Below, in pieces: positions 40,491 through 49,398 of a stretch of 64,000 bases of DNA. The stretch spans positions 1,612,001 through 1,676,000 of the forward strand of contig NZ_CP108414.1 of NCBI RefSeq assembly GCF_035978755.1, in the 5' to 3' direction. The notes under the pieces were generated by a model. The model ran no database searches, was not told the origin of the DNA, and worked only from the letters and a program-made list of their open reading frames with translations. The position numbers and the translations under genes were made by a program. Origin of the DNA: Streptomyces sp. NBC_01298. Lineage in GTDB: Bacteria; Actinomycetota; Actinomycetes; Streptomycetales; Streptomycetaceae. How positions within the stretch are numbered: position 1 is the stretch's first letter; each line of letters starts with the position of its first letter.

Positions 40491-41504
40491 TCAGCCGAGC
40501 AGCGGGATGATGTCGGCGCCGTACGCGTCGATGGTCGCTTCCCGGGCATCGTGCATGTCGTAAAGCGCGAACTGGTCGACTCCGAGGGCCTCCAGGGCGC
40601 GGAGCTTCTCGATGTGGGCCTCCGCGGGGCCCAGCAGGCAGAAGCGATCGACGATCTCGTCGGGGACGAAGTCGGTGGACGGGTTCCCGGCGCGGCCGTG
40701 GTGGCTGTAGTCATAGCCCTGGCGGGACTTGACGTACTCGGTCAGCTCGTCCGGGACCATCGAGGAGTGCTCCCCGTAGCGGGAGACCAGGTCGGCGACG
40801 TGGTTGCCGACCATCCCGCCGAACCAGCGGCACTGGTCCCGGGCGTGCGCCAGGGCCTGCGCCGAGTCGTCCGCCGTGACGTACGCCGGGGCGGCCACGC
40901 AGATGGTGATCGCGGACGGGTCCCGGCCGGCCTCTACGGCAGCCTGCCGCACCGCCTTGATCATCCACTCGGTGAGGTAGAGGTCGGCGAGCTGGAGGAT
41001 GAACCCGTCCGCCTTCTGCCCGGCCAGCGCGAGGGCCTTCGGCCCGTATGCCGCCACCCAGACGGGCAGCTTCCCGTCCCTGATCCACGGGATCTGGAGC
41101 GGCTTCCCGTCGACCTCGGCCTCGCGCCCCTCCGCCAGGTCCCGGATGACGTCGATGGCCTCGCCGAGGCGGGCGAGGGTGTTGGGTGCGCGGCCGGCGA
41201 CCCGCATCGCCGAGTCCCCGCGGCCGATCCCGCACACCGTGCGGTTGCCGTACATGTCGTTCAGCGTCGCGAAGGTGGAGGCGGTCACCTCCCACGTGCG
41301 GGTGCCCGGGTTGGTGACCATCGGCCCGACGTGCATCCGCTGGGTGTTGGCCAGGATCTGGCTGTAGATGACGAACGGCTCCTGCCAGAGCACCGCGGAG
41401 TCGAAGGTCCAGCCGTAGCGGAAGCCATTGCGCTCGCCGCGCTTCATGAGGCTGATCACCTGGGAGGCGGGCGGATCGGTTTGCAGGACGAGGCCGAAGT
41501 CCAT
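40491..41504 (-). CDS. LLM-class F420-dependent oxidoreductase
   Basis: A 337-residue bacterial-luciferase-like (TIM barrel) oxidoreductase of the actinomycete group that uses coenzyme F420 (TIGR03842-like by eye). Signatures are MDFGLVLQTDPPASQVISLM, VGPMVTNPGTRTWEV, GIGRGDSAMRVAGRAPN and VAAYGPKALALAG. It is the last gene of the pyrimidine catabolism operon, 35 bp after the dihydropyrimidinase stop, with AAGGAG before ATG 41504. A redox step on uracil/thymine or dihydropyrimidines is a reasonable guess from context; no canonical dihydropyrimidine dehydrogenase is nearby. Confidence 0.88.
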   Translation of the reverse strand: MDFGLVLQTDPPASQVISLMKRGERNGFRYGWTFDSAVLWQEPFVIYSQILANTQRMHVGPMVTNPGTRTWEVTASTFATLNDMYGNRTVCGIGRGDSAMRVAGRAPNTLARLGEAIDVIRDLAEGREAEVDGKPLQIPWIRDGKLPVWVAAYGPKALALAGQKADGFILQLADLYLTEWMIKAVRQAAVEAGRDPSAITICVAAPAYVTADDSAQALAHARDQCRWFGGMVGNHVADLVSRYGEHSSMVPDELTEYVKSRQGYDYSHHGRAGNPSTDFVPDEIVDRFCLLGPAEAHIEKLRALEALGVDQFALYDMHDAREATIDAYGADIIPLLG

Positions 41505-41539
41505 GGCTGGCTGCTCCTTGCTGCGTGCGGGCTTGCGGC

Positions 41540-42943
41540 TTACAGGTACTGACAGGTGGAGCGGGGAATGAAGGCCCCGTGGCCGGCCCGGCCCGTGAAC
41601 TCCCGCCGGTCGATGACGAGTTCGCCGCGCGAGAGGACCGTGTCGACGCGTCCGGTGATCCGCTTGCCCTCGTACGCCGAGTAGTCCACGTTCATGTGGT
41701 GCGTCTCGGCGGAGATGACCTGCTCGGCGTGCGGATCGTAGAGGACGATGTCGGCGTCGGAACCCGGCGCGATGGTGCCCTTCTGCGGATAGAGGCCGAA
41801 CATCCGGGCCGGGGTCGCGCAGGCGATCTCGATCCAGCGACGGCGGCTGATGTGCCCGTCCAGGACGGCCTGGTGGAGGAGGTCCATCCGGTTCTCCACG
41901 CCGGGGAGACCGTTGGGGATCTTCGAGAAGTCGCCGCGGCCCAGCTCCTTCTGGCCCCGGAAGCAGAACGGGCAGTGATCGGTGGATACCACCTGGAGAT
42001 CGTTCGTCCGCAGCCCCCGCCACAGGGCCGCCTGATGCTCGCGGGGGCGCAGGGGGGTGGAGCAGACGTACTTGGCGCCCTGGAAGTCCGGCTCCTCCAG
42101 GTTGTCCGTGGACAGGAACAGGTACTGCGGGCAGGTCTCGCCGAAGACCGGCAGCCCCTTGTCCCGGGCCAGGGCCAGTTCCGCGACCGCCTCCTCCGCC
42201 GAGACGTGTACGACGTACAGCGGGGAGCCCGCGACCCGGGCGAGCTGGATGGCACGGTGGGTCGCCTCGGCTTCGAGGAGCACCTTGCGGACCTCGCCGT
42301 GGTGGCGCGGGTCCGTCTCCCCGCGCGCCAGGGCCTGCTCGACCAGCACGTCGATCGCGATGCCGTTCTCGGCGTGCATCATGATCAGCCCGCCGTTGCC
42401 CGAGGCCCGCTGCATCGCCCGCAGGATCTGGCCGTCGTCGCTGTAGAAGACCCCCGGGTAGGCCATGAACAGCTTGAAGGAGGTGACGCCCTCCCCCACC
42501 AGGTGGTCCATCTCCTTCAGGGTCCGCTCGTTGACGTCCGAGAGGATCATGTGGAAGGCGTAGTCGACGGCGCACTTGCCGTCGGCCTTGTCGTACCAGG
42601 TGTCGAGTCCCTCGCGCAGGGCGTGGCCCGGTGTCTGGACGGCGAAGTCCACGATGGTGGTGGTGCCGCCCCAGGCGGCGGCGCGGGTGCCGGTCTCGAA
42701 GGTGTCGGAGGCCGCGGTGCCGCCGAAGGGCAGCTCCATGTGGGTGTGCGCGTCGACCCCGCCGGGGATGACGTACTTCCCGCTCGCGTCGATCGTCCGG
42801 TCTGCCGTCCACGTCTCGGCGGCCGCCGTGCCGTGTGCCGCGAGGGCGGCGACGCGGCCGTCCTCGATCAGCACGTCGGCGTGCAGCTCGTCGGACGCGG
42901 TGATGACGAGGCCGCCGCGGATCAGAGTGCGGATGCTGCTCAT
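41540..42943 (-). CDS. hydA: Dihydropyrimidinase
   Basis: A 467-residue amidohydrolase (hydantoinase/dihydropyrimidinase). Metal-binding signatures are VDAHTHMELPFGG, the carboxylated lysine in SFKLFMAYPG, MMHAENG, VVHVSAEEA and VVSTDHCPFCF. It opens dihydrouracil or dihydrothymine to N-carbamoyl-beta-amino acids, the substrates of the nitrilase-family ureidopropionase two genes upstream. GGGGGAG precedes ATG 42943; the gene starts 17 bp after the aminotransferase stop. Cytosolic and of full family length. Confidence 0.95.
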   Translation of the reverse strand: MSSIRTLIRGGLVITASDELHADVLIEDGRVAALAAHGTAAAETWTADRTIDASGKYVIPGGVDAHTHMELPFGGTAASDTFETGTRAAAWGGTTTIVDFAVQTPGHALREGLDTWYDKADGKCAVDYAFHMILSDVNERTLKEMDHLVGEGVTSFKLFMAYPGVFYSDDGQILRAMQRASGNGGLIMMHAENGIAIDVLVEQALARGETDPRHHGEVRKVLLEAEATHRAIQLARVAGSPLYVVHVSAEEAVAELALARDKGLPVFGETCPQYLFLSTDNLEEPDFQGAKYVCSTPLRPREHQAALWRGLRTNDLQVVSTDHCPFCFRGQKELGRGDFSKIPNGLPGVENRMDLLHQAVLDGHISRRRWIEIACATPARMFGLYPQKGTIAPGSDADIVLYDPHAEQVISAETHHMNVDYSAYEGKRITGRVDTVLSRGELVIDRREFTGRAGHGAFIPRSTCQYL

Positions 42944-42960
42944 GTACGTCTCCCCCGGTG

Positions 42961-44256
42961 CTAGTTGAGGATGCGGAGGGCCTCGGCGAGGATTTCGGCG
43001 CCCTCTTCCGCCTCGGCGACGGTGAGGGAGAGCGGCGGCGCGATGCGCAGCACGCTGGTGTTGTGGCCGCCGCCCTTGCCGAGCAGCAGGCCGCCCTTCC
43101 GGGCGGCCTCCAGCACGGCGGCGGCCGCGTCCGGGTCCGCCTGGTCGGTGCCGGGTTTCGTCAGCTCCAGTCCGGCCATCAGGCCCCGGCCGCGCACCTC
43201 GCGTACGGCGGGCACGGTCGCGGCGACGGCCCGCAGCCGCTCCAGCAGCAGACCGCCGACGCGGCGGGCGTTGCCCTGGAGGTCGTGTTCGAGGAGGTAG
43301 CCGAGATTGGCCACGCCCGCCGCCATGGTGACCGGTGAACCGCCGAAGGTGGAGATGGAGTTGGAGTCGAGGCAGTTCATCACCTCGGCGCGGGCCACGA
43401 CTCCGCCGATGGACATGCCGTTGCCGATGCCCTTGGCGAAGGTGATGATGTCCGGCGGCCCGTTCTGGGCGTGGGCCTGCCAGCCCCAGAAGTGCTCGCC
43501 GGTCCGGCCCCACCCGGTCTGCACCTCGTCGCTGATCCAGAGGATGCCGTGCCGGTCGAGGACCTCGCGGAAGGACCCGTAGAGCCCGTCGGGAGGGGAG
43601 GTGAAGCCGCCCACGCCCTGGATCGGCTCGGCGATGAGCGCCGCGACCCCGCCGCGGGCCTGGCCCAGTACGTCTTCCAGGTCGGCGACCGCCGCGGCGG
43701 TGAAGGCGGTGTCGTCGAGGTGGGCGAAGGGGCCCCGGGTGCGGACCGCGCCGTGCACGTAGTACGTCTGGAGCGGCGAGAGGCTGGTCGGGGACCAGCC
43801 GCGGTTGCCGGTGATCGAGACGGTGGAGAAGGACCGGCCGTGGTAGCTGTTGCGCATCGCCAGGATCTGGTTGGAGCGGCGGTACGTCGTCGCGAGCAGC
43901 AGGGCGGTGTCGTTGGCCTCGGTGCCGGAGGTGGTGAAGAAGACCCGGGCGTCGGGGATGCCGGACAACGCCGAGACGCGCTCGGCCAGTTCGACCATCG
44001 GGCGGTTGAGGTAGAGGGTGGAGGAGTGGATGATCCGCCCGGCCTGTTCGGCGACGGCCTTGGTGACCTCGGGCAGGGCGTGGGCGGTCATCGTGGTGAG
44101 GATGCCGCCGAAGAAGTCGAGGTAGCGGTTGCCGTCCGCGTCCCAGACGTGGCGGCCTTCTCCGTGGGTGAGTTCGATGGGGCGGTCGTAGTAGAGCGTG
44201 AGCCAGTCGGGCAGGACGGAGCGGTGCCGGCTGTGCAGGGGGATCGGGTTGGTCAC
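42961..44256 (-). CDS. Class III aminotransferase (beta-alanine / beta-aminoisobutyrate type)
   Basis: A 431-residue PLP-dependent aminotransferase, class III. Signatures include FFTTSGTEANDTALLLATTY, ISDEVQTGWGRTGEHFWGWQ and the PLP lysine in ITFAKGIGNGMSIGG. In this operon it should transaminate beta-alanine or beta-aminoisobutyrate produced by ureidopropionase to semialdehydes. GTG 44256 overlaps the nitrilase stop (GTGA). Similar enzymes include alanine-glyoxylate and beta-alanine-pyruvate aminotransferases; the amino acceptor is not readable. Confidence 0.92.
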   Translation of the reverse strand: MTNPIPLHSRHRSVLPDWLTLYYDRPIELTHGEGRHVWDADGNRYLDFFGGILTTMTAHALPEVTKAVAEQAGRIIHSSTLYLNRPMVELAERVSALSGIPDARVFFTTSGTEANDTALLLATTYRRSNQILAMRNSYHGRSFSTVSITGNRGWSPTSLSPLQTYYVHGAVRTRGPFAHLDDTAFTAAAVADLEDVLGQARGGVAALIAEPIQGVGGFTSPPDGLYGSFREVLDRHGILWISDEVQTGWGRTGEHFWGWQAHAQNGPPDIITFAKGIGNGMSIGGVVARAEVMNCLDSNSISTFGGSPVTMAAGVANLGYLLEHDLQGNARRVGGLLLERLRAVAATVPAVREVRGRGLMAGLELTKPGTDQADPDAAAAVLEAARKGGLLLGKGGGHNTSVLRIAPPLSLTVAEAEEGAEILAEALRILN

Positions 44257-45095
44257 GGCTGTACGAGCCCTCCGTAGGCGTCGGGGCGGCGGTCGCGGTA
44301 GAAGGCCCACTGGTCGCGGACCTCCTTGATGAGGTCGAAGTCGAGGTCGCGGACGAGGAGTTCCTCCTCCTTGTCGCTGGCGACCTCCCCCACGAACTGG
44401 CCGCGCGGGTCGACGAAGTAGCTGGTGCCGTAGAAGTCGTTGTCGCCGTACTCCTCTTGGCCGACGCGGTTGATGGCGGCGACGAAGTATTCGTTGGCGA
44501 CGGCGGAGGCGGGCTGCTCCAGCTGCCACAGGTACCCGGACAGGCCGCGGGAGGTGGCGGACGGGTTGTAGACCAACTGTGCGCCGCCCAGGCCTAGTTC
44601 GCGCCAGCCTTCCGGGAAGTGGCGGTCGTAGCAGATGTAGACGCCGACGCGGCCGACCGCGGTGTCGAAGACGGGGAAGCCGAGGTTGCCCGGGCGGAAG
44701 TAGTACTTCTCCCAGAATCCCCTGACCTGGGGGATGTGGTGCTTGCGGTACTTGCCGAGGTAGCTGCCGTCGGCGTCGATGACGGCGGCGGTGTTGTAGT
44801 AGAAGCCCTCGGACTCCAGCTCGAAGACCGGTACGACGATCACCATGCCGGTCTCGCGGGCGAGTGCCTGCATCCGCTGGACGGTGGGGCCGTCGGGGAC
44901 GGCCTCGGCCCAGCGGTAGTGCTCGGGCTCCTGGACCTGGCAGAAGTAGGGGGCGTTGAAGACTTCCTGGAAGCCGATGATCTTGGCGCCCTGGGCAGCG
45001 GCCCGGCGGGCGTGCTCCTCGTGTTTGGCGATCATCGACTCGGTGTCTCCGGTCCAGGTGGCCTGGACGAGTGCGGCGCGGACGACTTGGGCCAT
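44253..45095 (-). CDS. Beta-ureidopropionase (nitrilase superfamily)
   Basis: A 280-residue carbon-nitrogen hydrolase with the catalytic triad Glu in IGFQEVFNAPYF, Lys in KYRKHHIP and Cys in YICYDRHFPEGW. It closely resembles N-carbamoyl-beta-alanine amidohydrolases, which release CO2 and ammonia from the dihydropyrimidinase product. It is the first gene of the operon; the 174 bp upstream (45096-45269) must hold the promoter, where I see an outer CTACGC/GCGTAG pair but no clear operator. ATG 45095 follows GAGGAGCAGCTC. Confidence 0.94.
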   Translation of the reverse strand: MAQVVRAALVQATWTGDTESMIAKHEEHARRAAAQGAKIIGFQEVFNAPYFCQVQEPEHYRWAEAVPDGPTVQRMQALARETGMVIVVPVFELESEGFYYNTAAVIDADGSYLGKYRKHHIPQVRGFWEKYYFRPGNLGFPVFDTAVGRVGVYICYDRHFPEGWRELGLGGAQLVYNPSATSRGLSGYLWQLEQPASAVANEYFVAAINRVGQEEYGDNDFYGTSYFVDPRGQFVGEVASDKEEELLVRDLDFDLIKEVRDQWAFYRDRRPDAYGGLVQP

Positions 45096-45269
45096 GAGCT
45101 GCTCCTCGCGACGGGGTACGCCGGCTTCTACGCACGTAGAGGGTGTACGACGGCTGCGCGTAGGGAGTTGAAGGTAGGCCTCGGCCAGGCCCGGGGCAAG
45201 ACCGCGTTGCGCGGTTGGAGTAGTGGATCACCAAACGCAGGAGTTACGTCGGCACGTGGTCGTTTCCGG

Positions 45270-47444
45270 TCAGGCGACGGGCAGATTCGCGACTCGAAGG
45301 GCGTGCAACAGGTCGCGGTGATGAGCCGCCGAGAGCGCTTCCGCGGCGCGGATCAGCCGGGGCGCGAACCATCGGGGGTCCCGGCGCGCGAGCCGCGCCG
45401 CCTCCTCGGCGGTGCGGACCCGGACGAAGGCGGCGAGCAGGGCGTCGGCCTCCGGGGTGTGGCCGGCCTCGGCGAGCACGAGGGCCGCCTCGGCGATCTC
45501 GGCGGCCGGGCGGGCGGCGCCCTGGCGCAGCAGGGCCTCGCGGTCGGCCGGCCCGAGGGCGGCGGCGGCCGCGGCGAACCGGGCGGGCGGCAGCGAGGCC
45601 GCCTCCCAGAGCAGGGTGGCCCAGTCCGCGGCCAGCCCGGCCCGCCTCAGCTCCTCCCCCAGCCGCACCAGCTGCTCGGTGGGCCCGACCGCGGCCTCGC
45701 AGAGCAGGGCGTGCGCCTCCCCGCTCCGCCCCTGCCCCCGCAGGGCCACGAGCCCCTCCACGAAGCCACGGGGCGCTCCGGCCCACTGGGCGGGCGCGGC
45801 ATGCGGGCTGCCGCCCGGGGCGGAGCCGCCGGACGCGCCTCGCGGGCCGGCGGCGGGGTCCGGGTCGTGCCACTGGGCGGGCGCGCCTTGTGCGTCGGCG
45901 GCAGCGGTCGAGGTGTCCCACGCCCCGGCGCCACCGCGCGGGTCGGCGGCAGTGGGCGGCACGGGCCAGTGGGTGGAGCTCTCGGGAGCGCGGTCCGACC
46001 ACGGGGCGGGCTCGCCCTGCGGATGCGGCCGGGGACCCGGGTCGGAGGCGGAAGCCCAGCCGGGCCCGGGAGCCCTGCCGGACGCAAGGTTGCTGCCGGG
46101 CGCGGGGCTGCCGCCGGGCGCGGGGTTGCTGCCGGGCGCGGGGTTGCTGCCGGGTGCGGGGTCGTAGCCCGTGCTCCAAGCCGGGGTGGTGGGCCGGCGG
46201 TCGCCTTGGTCCGCGGAGTCAAAGTCGCCGTCCGGCCAGGCGGCAGCCGGGCTCCAGGCCGCCTCCGGCTGCATGGCTGCGGGTCGCCCACCCGTCGGCC
46301 CGGATCCGGCGTGGCCGCCCTCGCCCGCGGCGGCGGACGGATGTCCGGAGAGCGGGCCTTCGGAGCCAGCGTGCAGGGCGGCGCCCGCCGGGTCGGCGTG
46401 CCCGGACCCCGGCTCCCCCGCCGGGGCCGGCTCCGCCGACGCGCGGGTGGGCCGTCCGAAGCGGGCGCCGCGCAGGGGTGGAGTGGACGACGGGTGCCCC
46501 GGGGGCACCGTGACGGCCTCGGCTTCGGGCACCGCCGCCCCCGCGTACCGGGCCCCGCCGCTACGCCGCGCACCGCGCAGCCACCGCCCCTCGGCCCGCC
46601 CGACCGGCTCCCCCGCCGCCGCCGACGCCGGGCCCGACGCCGGGCCGGAAGCCGGGCCGGATGCCGTGGTGGACGTCGGGGCAGGCGCCGCGTCCTCCGC
46701 CCAGCGCGCTGTCGCGTCCGAAGCCGCGTCCTGCGCGTGCGCCGGACCCCCGGTCCATTCCGCATCCCGCGACCCCGTCCGCGCGCCGGCGCCCCGCACG
46801 CCTTCCCGCGGGCCCGGCCACGCACCGGCGGGCCCCGCGCCCGGGGACGGCGCGGTGCGCTGTGCGGGTACGGAGTTCAGGGGCTCCGGCCGCGCCTGTG
46901 CCGGGTGTCCGGGCCAGGCGTCCTCCGGGCGGACGGCGGTCCCCGGGGCCACGGCCTCCAGGCGGGCCGTCAGGTCATCGTGGCGGGCCGCCGCGCGGGC
47001 GGCGTCGTCGCGGGTCCAGGAGAGTTCCCGGGACAGGGCCCGCGCCTGCGCCGGGTCCGCCGTTTCCGCGAGCAGCGCCGACAGCACGCGCAGGCCCTCC
47101 CGGGCCTGGGCCCGCTGTTCCGCGGCCGAGGCCAGCAGCGTGCGCAGTTCCTCCACGCCGCCCGGCAGCCGGTCCCAGACCCCGACCGCGGCGGCCCGCA
47201 GACCGGCCGCGTACTGCGTCTCCCGGGCGAGCGCCGTCGCGCCCGTCGATGCGGCCAAGTCGCCGAGCAGCGACTCCAGTACGTCCCAGGGCGGCATCGC
47301 GGCCCCGTCCAGACAGGCGCGCATCCCCTGCGGGTCCCGCCGCAGGAACTCCCCGTACCAGCCGGCCCCGGGATCCAGTCGCTGCGTCAACCCCCGCATG
47401 TATCCGGAGAGTTGTCCGATCACCTGCGAAGTCGCGGTCTCCAT
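45270..47444 (-). CDS. Large Pro/Ala/Gly-rich protein with helical ends, function unknown
   Basis: About 724 residues. The N-terminal 170 residues are ordered and helical (VIGQLSGYMRGLTQRLDPGA, then Ala/Arg-rich coiled-coil-like stretches). The middle (about 180-545) is low-complexity, rich in P, A, G, S and W, with a short tandem repeat of NPAPGS/SPAPGS. The C-terminal 175 residues are helical and alanine-rich (LVALRGQGRSGEAHALL), resembling TPR-like solenoids. Streptomyces relatives are often labelled 'UL36 very large tegument protein', which is a low-complexity artefact. No signal peptide or membrane span is present. The start may instead be GTG 47462. Confidence 0.75.
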   Translation of the reverse strand: METATSQVIGQLSGYMRGLTQRLDPGAGWYGEFLRRDPQGMRACLDGAAMPPWDVLESLLGDLAASTGATALARETQYAAGLRAAAVGVWDRLPGGVEELRTLLASAAEQRAQAREGLRVLSALLAETADPAQARALSRELSWTRDDAARAAARHDDLTARLEAVAPGTAVRPEDAWPGHPAQARPEPLNSVPAQRTAPSPGAGPAGAWPGPREGVRGAGARTGSRDAEWTGGPAHAQDAASDATARWAEDAAPAPTSTTASGPASGPASGPASAAAGEPVGRAEGRWLRGARRSGGARYAGAAVPEAEAVTVPPGHPSSTPPLRGARFGRPTRASAEPAPAGEPGSGHADPAGAALHAGSEGPLSGHPSAAAGEGGHAGSGPTGGRPAAMQPEAAWSPAAAWPDGDFDSADQGDRRPTTPAWSTGYDPAPGSNPAPGSNPAPGGSPAPGSNLASGRAPGPGWASASDPGPRPHPQGEPAPWSDRAPESSTHWPVPPTAADPRGGAGAWDTSTAAADAQGAPAQWHDPDPAAGPRGASGGSAPGGSPHAAPAQWAGAPRGFVEGLVALRGQGRSGEAHALLCEAAVGPTEQLVRLGEELRRAGLAADWATLLWEAASLPPARFAAAAAALGPADREALLRQGAARPAAEIAEAALVLAEAGHTPEADALLAAFVRVRTAEEAARLARRDPRWFAPRLIRAAEALSAAHHRDLLHALRVANLPVA

Positions 47445-47489
47445 GCCCGCATTGGATCCCACCTGTGTTACGGGCGGGCTACAGGAGTC

Positions 47490-47888
47490 TCAAAGCTTGG
47501 CGGCGGGCGGGGCAAGCCTGACCGCGATCGCGATGTGCGGCCGCCCGCGCCGGACGATCGCGGCCGGCACGTCCAGCATCCAGAACTGCCAGGTGTACTT
47601 GCGGCCCATCAGCTTCCGCACCCGCGTGAGCCCGGCCGCGTCCAGCAGCCGCGCCTCGCCCTCGGCGACCGCGGCGCCTTCGGCCACCCGCCCGCGCACG
47701 TCGCAGGCCACCACCGTGACCCGCCCGTCGTTGCGGATCCGCTTCACCTTCCACGCGTCGTCGCGCGTCCACACGTACAGCTCGTCGCCGTCCGCCACCG
47801 CCCACACCGGCGTGGCCACCGCCGTGCCGTTCTTGCGGAAGGTGGTGAGACTGACGTACCTCGCTCTGCCCAGCTCCTCGATCGTCAT
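47490..47888 (-). CDS. PPOX-class (split beta-barrel) flavin/F420-binding protein
   Basis: A 132-residue split beta-barrel protein of the pyridoxamine-phosphate-oxidase-like fold. It starts MTIEELGRARYVSLTTFRKN and contains TPVWAVADGDELYVWTRDD and VKRIRNDGRVTVVACDVRG, matching actinomycete PPOX-class F420-dependent enzymes. Such proteins reduce quinones, bilins or other small molecules; the substrate is unknown. It lies 23 bp downstream of the MarR gene on the same strand, so the two may be co-transcribed. Confidence 0.87.
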   Translation of the reverse strand: MTIEELGRARYVSLTTFRKNGTAVATPVWAVADGDELYVWTRDDAWKVKRIRNDGRVTVVACDVRGRVAEGAAVAEGEARLLDAAGLTRVRKLMGRKYTWQFWMLDVPAAIVRRGRPHIAIAVRLAPPAAKL

Positions 47889-47911
47889 GCGCCCGACCCT
47901 ACGCGGCCCGG

Positions 47912-48340
47912 TCAGCGGGAGGTGGCGGCCCGTTCCAGCAGGCTCTTCAGCAGGCCCTGCTCCTCCGGGGCGAGCCCGGACACCGGTGAGTCCACGGAGA
48001 GGAGGTCGAGGAGCCGGGTGCGCAGGGCGGTTCCCTCGGGCGTGAGGACGAGCTGCTTGGCGCGGCGGTCGGTGGGGTGCGGATGCCGCTCGATCAGGAG
48101 CAGCTTCTCCAGTTTGTCCACGACGAAGGTGGCGTTGGAGGGCTCGCAGCTCATGCGCTCGGCGAGCTCGCGCATGGCCATCGGCCCGCTCATCTCCCGC
48201 AGCGCGGTGGCCTGGGACGCGGTGAGACCCAGAGTGGCGGCGCGCTCCCGCACGTGCTCGGCGATCCGGTGGGCCAGCCCGTCCACCAGCCCGCACAGCT
48301 GCCGCTCGGCGATGGCCCGGTGCTCGGGAGGTGTCGTCAT
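47912..48340 (-). CDS. MarR-family regulator
   Basis: A 142-residue winged-helix regulator: LTASQATALREMSGPMAMRE, LAERMSCEPSNATFVVDKLE and the wing RHPHPTDRRAKQLVLTPEG are typical of MarR. It probably represses itself and the divergent metallo-hydrolase gene through the perfect palindrome at 48380-48398, 40 bp from its own start. MarR proteins usually respond to small phenolics or lactones; the ligand is unknown. Confidence 0.92.
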   Translation of the reverse strand: MTTPPEHRAIAERQLCGLVDGLAHRIAEHVRERAATLGLTASQATALREMSGPMAMRELAERMSCEPSNATFVVDKLEKLLLIERHPHPTDRRAKQLVLTPEGTALRTRLLDLLSVDSPVSGLAPEEQGLLKSLLERAATSR

Positions 48341-48379
48341 GGCCCCAGTTTAACAAGTCCCTCAAGCCAGAATATTTAT

Positions 48380-48398
48380 AGCTTGAATGATTCAAGCT
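48380..48398. promoter_or_regulatory. Probable MarR operator
   Basis: Perfect inverted repeat AGCTTGAAT-G-ATTCAAGCT (9-bp arms, 1-base spacer) in an A+T-rich divergent promoter region between the MarR gene (start 48340) and the metallo-hydrolase gene (start 48475). A partial extra half-site, TCAAGC, lies at 48362-48367. Confidence 0.85.
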
Positions 48399-48474
48399 TG
48401 ATGCTTATGGTTGGCCTCACCGCTCCGGCAGACCGGCCGACGGGAATCTGGCGATCACTCACAAAGGAGCCTCC

Positions 48475-49389
48475 ATGCCCGACTTGACGACAGCGACAGC
48501 GACAGCGACCCGCGGAGAACGCCTGCACCGCCCCTCGGGAATCCGCTCGCTGTGGCTGGGCGACACGAAGGTCTCCTACGTACCCGACGGCGACGTACGG
48601 CTCCGGCCGCTGCCGCTGCTCCCGGACACCACCGACGCGGTGTGGAGCGCCCACCCGGAGTACCTGGACCCCGCGGGCCACCTCGTGGCGAGCGTCGGCG
48701 CCCTCCTGGTGCAGCACGGCGGGCGGTCGCTGCTGATCGACGCGGGCTTCGGACCGCAGACGCACCGCGCCCCGGACGGCCCCGTCGCCGTGATCCACGG
48801 GGGCGCGCTCCCGGCCGGCCTGGCCGAACTCGGCCTCGCCCCGGGGGACATCGAGGCGGTGGCCTTCACGCACCTCCACTCCGACCACATCGGCTGGGCC
48901 GTCCATCCCGCCCCCGGCGAGGACGGGCGCCTCTTCTCCCGCGCCGAGTACCTGATCGCCGCGCCCGAGTGGGACCGGCTCGACCTCCTGGCGGCGGAGG
49001 GCACGGCCGAGCGGGTCGCCGCCCTCGCACCGCGCGTGCGCACGCTCGACGACGGACAGGAGATCTTCCCCGGGGTCCGCGTGCGGATCACCCCCGGCCA
49101 CACCGTCGGGCACGCCGAGTACGTCATCACCGGGGGCGGCCGGCGCCTGATCGCCTTCGGCGACGCCGTGCATTCACCGATCCAGATCGACCACCCCGAC
49201 TGGTCCTCGGCCTTCGACCACGACCTCGCCCGGACCGCCGTCCACCGCCGCCGGCTCGTGGCCGAACTGGCGGAGCCGGACACCATCGGCTTCGGCGTCC
49301 ACTTCGCCGACGTGGTCTTCGGGCGCGTGCGACAGGACGGCGACAACGGGGACGCGGACGGTCCGGCCTGGCGCCCCGTCGACGCGTAG
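48475..49389 (+). CDS. Metallo-beta-lactamase-fold hydrolase
   Basis: A 304-residue MBL-fold enzyme with the zinc motif THLHSDHIGW, downstream His in ITPGHTVGHAEY, Asp in IAFGDAVHSP and a terminal FGVHF histidine. It resembles AHL-lactonase-like and related lactone or ester hydrolases. Divergence from a MarR gene with a shared palindrome suggests induction by its substrate. AAAGGAGCCTCC precedes ATG 48475. There is no signal peptide; the repeated TATATAT-like N-terminus comes from a short (ACAGCG)n run. Confidence 0.88.
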   Translation: MPDLTTATATATRGERLHRPSGIRSLWLGDTKVSYVPDGDVRLRPLPLLPDTTDAVWSAHPEYLDPAGHLVASVGALLVQHGGRSLLIDAGFGPQTHRAPDGPVAVIHGGALPAGLAELGLAPGDIEAVAFTHLHSDHIGWAVHPAPGEDGRLFSRAEYLIAAPEWDRLDLLAAEGTAERVAALAPRVRTLDDGQEIFPGVRVRITPGHTVGHAEYVITGGGRRLIAFGDAVHSPIQIDHPDWSSAFDHDLARTAVHRRRLVAELAEPDTIGFGVHFADVVFGRVRQDGDNGDADGPAWRPVDA

Positions 49390-49398
49390 CCCGGCGGG

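Noticed and set aside
44619..48353. 1244-codon plus-strand frame
   Set aside because: It runs antisense through four well-supported minus-strand genes and encodes low-complexity sequence.
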